In this document: positions 1 to 4,789 of the stretch, in pieces
Position numbering within the stretch: position 1 is the stretch's first letter
Layout of the letters: each line of letters begins with the position of its first letter
Assembly: GCA_030636125.1 (NCBI GenBank)
Contig: DAOVXM010000155.1
Coordinates: 1-6,580 of the forward strand
Direction of reading: 5' to 3'
DNA from: Chloroflexota bacterium
GTDB lineage: Bacteria > Chloroflexota > Anaerolineae > Anaerolineales > UBA4823
Length of the DNA: 6,580 bases
Notes under the pieces: model-generated
Databases searched by the model: none
What the model was told of the DNA's origin: nothing
The model's input: only the letters and a program-made list of their open reading frames with translations
Program-made: the position numbers and the translations under genes

Positions 1-318
1 CTGAACCTCCCCAGTGATGGTATCGCCGGGTCGGACCGGAGCTTTGAAGCTCCAGTTAACTTGCAGGAACACTGTACCCGGTCCTGGAAGGTCTTCGGCA
101 ACGACCGCGTTCAGAATTGCGCTGATGATGCCACCCTGGACTACAATGCCGCCAAAGCGGGTGGCTCGCGCAGCCTGCTCATCGTAGTGCAAGGGGTTGC
201 GATCGCCACTTATTTCAGTAAAAAGCTCAATGTCGCGATTTGTCACCACCCTCGATCGCTGCGCCTTCTGCCCAACCTGTGGCATCCCGTTCGGCCACAC
301 TTCGGTCCTTAGATTCAT
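1..318 (-). CDS. MaoC-family (R)-specific enoyl-CoA hydratase, 5' part
   Basis: The first 106 codons of a hotdog-fold MaoC dehydratase; the 3' end lies outside the window. Family members hydrate trans-2-enoyl-CoA to (R)-3-hydroxyacyl-CoA, or do the reverse, in the cytoplasm. The hydratase motif is visible as SGDRNPLHYD at residues 37-46, which places the catalytic Asp at 39 and His at 44. It is followed by the usual FGGIVVQGG segment (55-63) and the FKAPVRPGDTITGEV strand (91-105). The ATG at 316-318 is chosen because AGGAGG (327-332) sits 8 nt upstream. The start overlaps the TGA of the decayed upstream reading frame as ATGA, which suggests former translational coupling. Substrate range cannot be told from this fragment; it could also be one half of a two-subunit dehydratase. 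Confidence 0.9.
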   Translation of the reverse strand, partial: MNLRTEVWPNGMPQVGQKAQRSRVVTNRDIELFTEISGDRNPLHYDEQAARATRFGGIVVQGGIISAILNAVVAEDLPGPGTVFLQVNWSFKAPVRPGDTITGEVQ

Positions 319-599
319 GCTGTCAACCTCCTGGCTCCTGCCCGTGCCTGTTCCGACCACCACATGAGATCAGCTTGCTCCTGCATCACCTAATCCCGGT
401 TCGGTACCATCCGCTTCAGGACGAAGCGAGGGTGCTCCACACCATCCGCCTCAACGGCCAGGAACTGGCTCTCCGAAGAGGGCCATCCTGTGGTCTGGAA
501 GGGCACGAGGCGCGACGTCGTAATGGGCTGATTTACCAGGGCGCTCAACGTCTCTGGCCGTGTCATCTCTTCGATGCTGGGATATACAATACGTACCAT
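315..599 (-). pseudogene. Decayed phosphotransferase-like (APH-type) N-terminal fragment with in-frame TAG
   Basis: From the ATG at 597-599 the frame reads 69 codons to a TAG at 390-392, then continues in the same frame for 24 codons to a TGA overlapping the MaoC start. The stretch around residues 37-69 (TGWPSSESQFL, then RFVLKRMVPNRD) resembles the N-lobe of kinase-like phosphotransferases, where a hydrophobic-K-R strand follows a G/S-rich turn and leads into D-W-hydrophobic-M. The TAG falls exactly where that Trp is expected (D-stop-V-M), so a TGG-to-TAG change is plausible. Full-length relatives are around 300 residues or more, so most of the protein is missing. The family assignment comes from memory of the motif and is moderate. 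The frame may be translated as a short peptide of no function. Confidence 0.45.
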
Positions 600-632
600 C
601 AATTCATTTCCATGTAGCAATATCAAGGGTGA

Positions 633-694
633 GCCATCTCCATACCCCCGTAAAACAGTTCGATATCATTCACTCCGGCGAATGGGTAGATGGC
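633..694 (-). other. Imperfect hairpin directly after the methyltransferase stop; possible decayed attC
   Basis: On the plus strand GCCATC (633-638) pairs with GATGGC (689-694), and TACCC (643-647) pairs with GGGTA (684-688). There is a 4-nt bulge on one arm and a loop of 36 nt. It begins 2 nt after the methyltransferase stop on the minus strand. There is no U-run, so it is a poor intrinsic terminator. In minus-strand reading the outer arm contains ATCTACC, one base away from the attC left-core consensus RYYYAAC, but no matching GTTRRRY was found. The role is uncertain. Confidence 0.3.
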
Positions 695-696
695 GC

Positions 697-1476
697 CTAG
701 TCTCTCCTCCCGAATATGCAGAACACCTTATCATCTTCTGATGCAGGTTCACTGGAATATCCCGACACAGCATGGGCCCCCGAGAACCCCGATTTTTCCA
801 ACATACTTGTTAGCTGGCCCAATGTGTAATTTCGCAATTCGGGAGATCGGCGATGCATCTCTGTGTAAACGACCTCACTATCCTCCACCAACTCGTAACG
901 ATTCTCGGTATGGCGGAGTTGGGTGTTTGAATCATACATCGATCGTTCCCATCGCTTGATGCTCTTTCCATCTTCAAACCCCTCTTTCTCTGCGACAAGC
1001 CACCAGTCACCCCATTCTCCCTTCCCCTCACTCATGATATGCCAAATGGATATAACAAGCGTGCCTCCGGGAAGGAGGTGCTTGAAAAAGTTGTCCAATG
1101 CGTTTTTTGCCTCAACAAGATCGGGCACTAGCTGGAATGAGTATGAAGGCACGATGATCGTCCGAAACTTACGGGGCAAGTCCATCGATTCCATTGCCTG
1201 CATGTATACGGTAATCGGCAACGACTGTTGGCTGGCCTTCTGCTTGCAGATCGCCAACATTTCTGGTGAGATATCCATCCCTTCTATGTCTACTCCGTCT
1301 GTTAGACACTCAAAGAGTAAACGACCGGTACCACATCCCACATCAAGGGCAGGTTCACCACTACTGTCGATAATTTCCCGAAAGAATTGCCGGTCGGGAA
1401 AATCGGATGTGTCCCCACGAAGGAAATCCCAACTACTCGCTACTAATCCACGATATTCGTGATCACCATCACTCAT
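697..1476 (-). CDS. Class I SAM-dependent methyltransferase
   Basis: A 259-residue soluble protein with the Rossmann-type methyltransferase order. Motif I is ALDVGCGTGRLL at 43-54 (SAM binding). The acidic residue ending strand 2 is D68 in EGMDIS, which contacts the SAM ribose. After the mid-domain strand (RTIIVPSYSFQL, 105-116) comes the post-motif LLPGG at 134-138 with a following strand. The C-terminal half (about 150-259) is a mixed region typical of small-molecule methyltransferases and probably sets the acceptor, which I cannot identify. The ATG at 1474-1476 is preferred over the adjacent GTG at 1477-1479 because AGAGG (1482-1486) is 5 nt from the ATG and only 2 nt from the GTG. The start lies 29 bp past the GTTAGAT core of the attC-like site, as expected for a cassette gene. 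A perfect 10-bp inverted repeat (687-696 and 1495-1504) brackets the gene. Confidence 0.9.
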   Translation of the reverse strand: MSDGDHEYRGLVASSWDFLRGDTSDFPDRQFFREIIDSSGEPALDVGCGTGRLLFECLTDGVDIEGMDISPEMLAICKQKASQQSLPITVYMQAMESMDLPRKFRTIIVPSYSFQLVPDLVEAKNALDNFFKHLLPGGTLVISIWHIMSEGKGEWGDWWLVAEKEGFEDGKSIKRWERSMYDSNTQLRHTENRYELVEDSEVVYTEMHRRSPELRNYTLGQLTSMLEKSGFSGAHAVSGYSSEPASEDDKVFCIFGRRD

Positions 1477-1499
1477 CACAACCTCTTTCTAAATGCGCC

Positions 1500-1621
1500 A
1501 TCTAACGATGGCGTAACCTGCCTGCGTTTTAGCTCCGAGTGCTGCTCAACCAGAGCCAGACTTTGCTTTTTGCGCCCGGTCCTCCGCTGCGAAGCAGGTC
1601 ATGGTTCACGCGGGGTTATGC
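1500..1621 (-). other. attC-like integron cassette recombination site
   Basis: Read on the minus strand, a 122-bp site runs from GCATAAC (1621-1615) to GTTAGAT (1506-1500). The right core fits GTTRRRY exactly; the left core keeps the essential TAAC. The arms fold as TAAC/GTTA, then an unpaired spacer (CCC against CATC), then GCGT/ACGC, AACC/GGTT, TG/CA and CCTGC/GCAGG. Single unpaired G, A and A fall only on the left arm. This pattern of core box, unpaired central spacer, inner box with extrahelical bases and a variable terminal loop is the diagnostic attC architecture. The site starts 23 bp after the hydrolase stop and its recombination core is 23 bp before the next gene's RBS-start region, all in cassette orientation. 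No integrase gene is in the window. This rests on hand folding. Confidence 0.7.
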
Positions 1622-1644
1622 GGTTTTTGATTAAGAATGATGTG

Positions 1645-2835
1645 TCAGGTCGTAATTGCTTCACGAACCATGTTTGACAAAGTATCACTTGCTTCCCAAT
1701 TGCTCGATTGAGTCATAGTAATTATGAACGTCTGATCACGAGGATAAATCCAAGCAGATGTACCACTCCATCCAATCCACCCGACCTGAGGTGGGGCGTC
1801 TGTTACCTGCACCCCGATACCAAGACCAAACCCCATGCCAGGCCATGGGCCATCACCAAATCGTACTGGGAAAGCCGAGCCAGTGAGTTGATTGGTGGTC
1901 ATCTCTGTGACTGTATCTGGTTTAAGTAAGCGTTCATCGTCCAACTCGCCGCCATTTGAAAGCATCAACATGAAGCGGTAATAGTCTGGCATGCTGGAGA
2001 TAAGCCCACTCCCACCAGAAGGAACTATATCGGAGCGAATAAAGGGGCTAGTGGCCACGTCATCCAATATTGAAAACCCATCTTCGTTGGGAGCACTATA
2101 CATAGGGCCAAAACGTTCGAGTATTTCTTGAGGTACATAGAAACTCGTATCTTGCATGCCAAGCGGTTCAAAGATTCGCTCCCGCAAAAACACATCGAAC
2201 GGCTTGCCCGAAATCAGGCCAATCAAATACCCTAGAACATCATGAGATAGGCTATAGTGCCAGGTTGCTCCTGGTTGGGTAGCCAGCGGTAATTCAGCTA
2301 CTTTTTGAATAATCTCTGGCAGAGGGAACTGCAAGGCAAGAATTGGGTTAAGTATCTTCGCTTCGCGATACATCTCTTCAATTGGCTCTGGATGTTCCGA
2401 ATTAAAACCGTAGCCAAGTCCAGACGTGTGGGTGAACAGATGCCAAAAAGTAATTTCTCTTTCCAGATTGTCCAGATCGCTATCTATGTTTGTGCTATCT
2501 TGCAAGACTTTGAAGTTCTTGAACTCGGGAATCCACTTGGATACCGGGTCGTCTAACTTGAAGCATCCTTCTTCATAAAGCATTAAGGCAGCTACGGAAG
2601 TGACGGGTTTAGTGAGGGAATAAATGCGAAAGAGGCTTTCAGGTTGAACGAATTTGTTGGTGGCAAGGTCGAGTTTTCCGTAGCAACCAAAATGCACGCC
2701 CTTGCCGTAGCGCGCTATCAATGTGGTTATACCTGTATATTTGCCTTGATCAATAAATTTCTGCATGGCTGCATCTATTTTGTTAATGTGGTTCGATGAC
2801 ATTCCGACGCTTTCAGGATTATTAATTTCGATCAT
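1645..2835 (-). CDS. Class C beta-lactamase-fold serine hydrolase (family VIII esterase-like)
   Basis: A 396-residue protein, the usual length for this fold. The nucleophile motif SLTK is at 73-76 (Ser73, Lys76) inside FRIYSLTKPVTS. The second motif is Tyr194 in WHYSLSHD (YSL where AmpC has Y-A-N). A PSGGSGLISS stretch lies at 272-281, and the KTG-equivalent is replaced by GWSG at 355-358. These features fit esterases, D-aminopeptidase-like and EstB-like hydrolases better than true AmpC lactamases, so resistance should not be assumed. No signal peptide is visible; a cytoplasmic location is likely. The start is placed at the ATG at 2833-2835, 8 nt from GGAG (2844-2847). An ATG two codons upstream is only 2 nt from it, and a GTG at 2878-2880 has no RBS. 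The gene is preceded by repeat R1 with its promoter and followed by the attC-like site. Confidence 0.9.
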   Translation of the reverse strand: MIEINNPESVGMSSNHINKIDAAMQKFIDQGKYTGITTLIARYGKGVHFGCYGKLDLATNKFVQPESLFRIYSLTKPVTSVAALMLYEEGCFKLDDPVSKWIPEFKNFKVLQDSTNIDSDLDNLEREITFWHLFTHTSGLGYGFNSEHPEPIEEMYREAKILNPILALQFPLPEIIQKVAELPLATQPGATWHYSLSHDVLGYLIGLISGKPFDVFLRERIFEPLGMQDTSFYVPQEILERFGPMYSAPNEDGFSILDDVATSPFIRSDIVPSGGSGLISSMPDYYRFMLMLSNGGELDDERLLKPDTVTEMTTNQLTGSAFPVRFGDGPWPGMGFGLGIGVQVTDAPPQVGWIGWSGTSAWIYPRDQTFIITMTQSSNWEASDTLSNMVREAITT

Positions 2836-3015
2836 TTTCATCTCTCCAATAAACAGCTCGTTATTGATTAATAGAAACACTATTCAGGAAGCCGCACAAC
2901 ATATAGTAGAGGGACATGTCCTGCTAAACATACGGACTATACTAAAAAAGGATTATCTCATTCCCAATACTCAGTCGGAGGCTCTAAAAAACAAACGGTG
3001 TGCATCACCATACTA

Positions 3016-3129
3016 CTAGTGCAGTTGGGCCTAAATGCATCGGTGGTTTTTGTTGTCTCCTGCCCAACTGCTTAAAGTGTTGCGCCATTATTACCAAGCT
3101 GTCGAGTCACTTTCGCCGCGCAACACTAG
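3016..3129 (-). other. Predicted three-way junction in the R1 leader
   Basis: Nested perfect inverted repeats can form a closed three-way junction in the RNA. The outer stem is CTAGTG (3016-3021) with CACTAG (3124-3129). One hairpin is CAGTTGGGC (3022-3030) with GCCCAACTG (3062-3070). The second is TTGCGC (3080-3085) with GCGCAA (3118-3123). An alternative extends the second hairpin to AGTGTTGCGC/GCGCAACACT (3076-3085 and 3118-3127), which competes with the outer stem. That gives two mutually exclusive folds, as in regulatory leaders. No function is known. Confidence 0.5.
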
Positions 3130-3227
3130 GCACCACACACAAAGAGATGTCTTGGAACGAGCGCTCTTCAAGATACCTGACCCACCATCAGTGTAGCGTA
3201 AGTTATTGTATAAGTGGGATAACAAGT

Positions 3228-3257
3228 ATTATATACTATTATTACCCAAAAAGTCTA
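3228..3257 (-). promoter_or_regulatory. Sigma70-type promoter in R1
   Basis: Minus-strand -35 TAGACT (3257-3252) and -10 TATAAT (3233-3228) are separated by 18 bp. The same position in R2 has TTGACT-N17-TATAGT, so the elements are kept in both copies while the surroundings diverge. Transcription would start near 3221 and run toward the hydrolase gene through a leader of roughly 385 nt. Confidence 0.6.
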
Positions 3258-3361
3258 TATTTTTCTATAATGCACAAGATCACTTCGCTGTTACCGATAT
3301 GGGCCACTTGGGGATACCCTTCTTCTATGAGGAGTTCTACGAGCATATTGAGCGGTTCGAT

Positions 3362-3412
3362 TGGTGGAGCGGGTGGGAATCGAACTCAGATGAAGTCACC
3401 TTCGGAGTTTAT
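3362..3412 (-). other. tRNA-3'-half-like segment in R1
   Basis: Read on the minus strand: the hairpin GAAG-GTGA-CTTC (3403-3392), like a long variable arm; a T-loop TTCGATT followed by CCCAC; an acceptor-like 7-mer CCGCTCC; discriminator A; and CCA (3364-3362). Only 3 of 5 T-stem pairs form, and there is no matching 5' acceptor, D-arm or anticodon arm, so it is not a functional tRNA. The 3' ends of tRNA or tmRNA genes are common integration sites, which could explain it. R2 has a homologous copy. Confidence 0.4.
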
Positions 3413-3420
3413 TGTGAGCT

Positions 3421-3519
3421 AGCTAACGGCCTCGAGCTGAGCCGCCCGGCCAGCCAAGGCTAGTATCGCACGGAAAGTAACACGGGGCTGGCCGGGTCCG
3501 CTCCAGTGAGTGGTTATCG
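3421..3519 (-). other. Second attC-like palindrome, after the membrane-protein gene
   Basis: On the minus strand this 99-bp site runs from CGATAAC (3519-3513) to GTTAGCT (3427-3421), beginning 31 bp after the stop codon. A perfect inner stem CCCGGCCAGCC/GGCTGGCCGGG is flanked by mismatched arms that align with gaps (CTC, CTG, AGC blocks) and end in TAAC/GTTA, with an unpaired spacer next to the core. The right core matches GTTRRRY at 6 of 7 positions. It has the same placement and orientation as the site at 1500-1621, but the outer pairing is weaker. A simple strong hairpin or terminator without a U-run is the alternative. Confidence 0.45.
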
Positions 3520-3550
3520 GTAGATGACCTAGGCCTTAAATGGTGATGGC

Positions 3551-4135
3551 CTACACCCATCCGTAGGGTATCTCGGTTTGATACGCCCTCCAGGTGAATA
3601 GTCCAATTGCGATGACTAAGAGTGCCGAAAGCCACAGAGGAAAGGGCATCCATACTTGCATACCCAACATGGCACTCGTGAGCACTGCAAACATGCACAC
3701 CGATGCCAAGCGTTTGCGGCGAGCGCGGAGGGGGGCGATCTTGGATGCCTGATCAGGTGCTATTGGGTAACCTGCTTTGGCAAACAGTGCATCGATGCGC
3801 GGCTGTAGACTAATGTGCGCATAGGATAACAGTCCAGCGATCAGTAATAACAAAACGAACTTTAGACCAAGCACAGGATTTGTAACAAGCAATCCCAGTT
3901 TCTGCCCCCGGAGAAAAATCAAAGCCAGGCCAGAGATAAAAACCGTCCCCTGAAACACAAAGCAAGGAATTGCGCGATTCTTGACGATATTCTCCATGTA
4001 TATATCTGCACGATCCCCTAAGGGTGGTCCGAGCCGGACGCGCTGGTTGACAGCCACCAGCGCATAGAAAGGCCACGCCATCAGAATTGCAGTGATGATG
4101 TGTACAACCCTCAGAAAAGATATTAGCTCAGTCAT
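3551..4135 (-). CDS. Multi-pass membrane protein of unknown function (DUF2269/CopD-like topology)
   Basis: A 194-residue protein with about five hydrophobic helices (roughly 5-28, 58-76, 86-108, 144-162 and 165-183). A basic loop at 136-142 (LRARRKR) suggests that this side faces the cytoplasm. The N-terminal FLRVVHIITAILMAWPF with its His resembles the first helix of DUF2269/CopD-type membrane proteins, but I cannot assign a family with certainty and no catalytic motif is visible. The ATG at 4133-4135 has an ideal AGGAGG (4142-4147) 6 nt upstream. The gene sits alone between repeat R2, whose promoter points at it, and the attC-like palindrome, like a cassette with its own promoter. Confidence 0.85.
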   Translation of the reverse strand: MTELISFLRVVHIITAILMAWPFYALVAVNQRVRLGPPLGDRADIYMENIVKNRAIPCFVFQGTVFISGLALIFLRGQKLGLLVTNPVLGLKFVLLLLIAGLLSYAHISLQPRIDALFAKAGYPIAPDQASKIAPLRARRKRLASVCMFAVLTSAMLGMQVWMPFPLWLSALLVIAIGLFTWRAYQTEIPYGWV

Positions 4136-4392
4136 TTTGAACCTCCTATCAGGATTCTGCGCTACGAACTTGTCTACAACAATATCATGCAGCTATGGGA
4201 GAAGATGCTTCCTAACATAGTGCAGAAGGAAGTATCCTGCTAAACATACGTTCTACAGTTACATTTATGGATTATATATTTCCAACACTCCGTTGGATGA
4301 TACATAGAGAAAAATGTGTACATTCACATAGGAATTCAAACCAAAACCGTGCTGACCGTGTTAAGTGGTACGAAAACAACAGTAAAAGAGAG

Positions 4393-4423
4393 AACCAGGA
4401 GTTCCACCGGTGGAAATTTGGTT
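4393..4423 (-). other. Hairpin in the variable interior of R2
   Basis: A perfect 14-bp palindrome TTCCACCGGTGGAA (4402-4415) is extended by AACC (4393-4396) pairing with GGTT (4420-4423) across a mismatched segment. It occupies the position where R1 has its three-way junction, so both leaders keep a structured but unrelated interior. Confidence 0.45.
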
Positions 4424-4551
4424 GGTAGGAACATTTTCTCGTGCGGAGTTAACGGCTAGACAGCCACAAAAAGTGGGTTCTCGGAACGAAGACCTTCTAA
4501 CTACCTGAACCACCCTCTGAAGCAAAAAATAGTGTGAGTGGGACATTAATT

Positions 4552-4580
4552 ACTATACATATTTTTACCCATAAAGTCAA
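4552..4580 (-). promoter_or_regulatory. Sigma70-type promoter in R2
   Basis: Minus-strand -35 TTGACT (4580-4575), a 17-bp spacer, and -10 TATAGT (4557-4552): near-consensus elements with ideal spacing. They match the promoter position in R1. The predicted transcript would start near 4545 and reach the membrane-protein ATG after a leader of about 410 nt. Confidence 0.65.
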
Positions 4581-4684
4581 CATTGTTCCATAATGCACAA
4601 GTAATTACCCCATAGAAACCTTAGGGATACCCTTCATCTGCGGGTAGTTCTGCCAATTTATAAGGCTGAACGAAGCTGATTAAA

Positions 4685-4727
4685 TACCAAAACCGCTCAA
4701 TTGGCCAATTGAGCGGTCGATTTGGTA
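4685..4727 (-). terminator. Long hairpin after the nitrilase gene, terminator-like
   Basis: A perfect 26-bp palindrome at 4692-4717 (half-site ACCGCTCAATTGG) is extended by TACCAAA (4685-4691) pairing with TTTGGTA (4721-4727) around a 3-nt bulge, CGA (4718-4720). That makes about 20 bp of stem. On the minus strand it lies about 60 bp past the nitrilase stop and the core stem is followed by a short TTTT, so it could end nitrilase transcription, although the U-run is weak. The outer strand includes the CCA of the tRNA-like segment. R1 has lost the left half of this palindrome. Confidence 0.45.
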
Positions 4728-4773
4728 GGGTGGGCGGGACTCAAACCCCCATGAAGTCATCTTCGGAGTTTAT
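4723..4773 (-). other. tRNA-3'-half-like segment in R2
   Basis: Minus strand: the hairpin GAAG-ATGA-CTTC (4764-4753), a T-arm GGGGG-TTTGAGT-CCCGC (4 of 5 pairs), acceptor-like CCACCCT, discriminator A and CCA (4725-4723). Curiously AGGGCGG at the end of the nitrilase frame could pair with 6 of 7 bases of the acceptor at nearly the right distance, but no D- or anticodon arm exists, so this is probably chance. The R1 copy has the same layout with compensating changes in the hairpin loop only. Confidence 0.4.
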
Positions 4774-4789
4774 CTCGCTGAACGATTCC

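Larger units (their letters stand above)
2898..3412 (-). repeat. Noncoding repeat unit R1 (promoter plus leader) upstream of the hydrolase gene
   Basis: This roughly 515-bp stretch contains no convincing gene and is a diverged copy of R2 (4214-4773), in the same orientation and likewise just upstream of a gene. Three conserved blocks occur in the same order. In minus-strand order they are a tRNA-3'-end-like block (3412-3348), a promoter block (about 3345-3140, sharing GAAGGGTATCCC and TTGTGCATTAT), and a gene-proximal block (about 2980-2898, sharing CGTATGTTTAGCAGGA). The segment between the last two (about 3130-3000) does not align with R2 and holds its own hairpins. Just inside the proximal block is a 10-bp palindrome, GGACATGTCC, at 2913-2922. 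Similarity was judged by eye. Confidence 0.75.
4214..4773 (-). repeat. Noncoding repeat unit R2 (promoter plus leader) upstream of the membrane-protein gene
   Basis: This roughly 560-bp stretch without a convincing gene is homologous to R1. Shared landmarks in minus-strand order: ATAAACTCCGAAG; the tRNA-like end; GAGCGGT with nearby TTGGT; GAAGGGTATCCC; TTGTGCATTAT; the promoter; a CAGGTA/CGTTCC block near 4508-4478; and CGTATGTTTAGCAGGA at 4250-4235. The interior (about 4475-4320) has no clear counterpart in R1 and holds a different hairpin (4393-4423). Upstream, GGGCGGCT-x-AG and CGTT are shared with the right arm of the 3421-3519 palindrome and overlap the nitrilase stop. That suggests the unit arrived with part of such a site. 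Confidence 0.75.

Noticed and set aside
597..665. Alpha/beta-hydrolase-like string PLILLHGN upstream of the phosphotransferase-like fragment
   Set aside because: The match is only a few residues, in a frame opened by a nearby stop, and nothing hydrolase-like follows.
923..1462. Plus-strand open frame of 179 codons opposite the methyltransferase
   Set aside because: It is antisense to a clear methyltransferase with intact motifs, has no recognisable domain and no supporting RBS; a shadow frame.
1645..2835. Calling the serine hydrolase an antibiotic-resistance beta-lactamase
   Set aside because: No signal peptide, YSL instead of YxN, and GWSG instead of KTG; esterase-like relatives fit better.
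3021..3071. GCAGTTGGGC...GCCCAACTGC as an attC site
   Set aside because: Same reversed order of core words, no single-base bulges, and it lies inside a leader, not after a stop codon.
3362..3440. A complete tRNA gene on the minus strand
   Set aside because: The 3' half looks right but there is no pairing 5' acceptor, no D-arm and no anticodon stem-loop.
3000..3463. Overlapping plus-strand open frames of 140 and 85 codons across R1
   Set aside because: Ser/Cys/Tyr-rich composition with no domain; they cross the hairpins and the tRNA-like block, and the homologous R2 does not keep either frame.
4361..4546. Minus-strand open frame of 61 codons inside R2
   Set aside because: It runs through the palindrome in the variable interior, has no family resemblance, and R1 has no counterpart.
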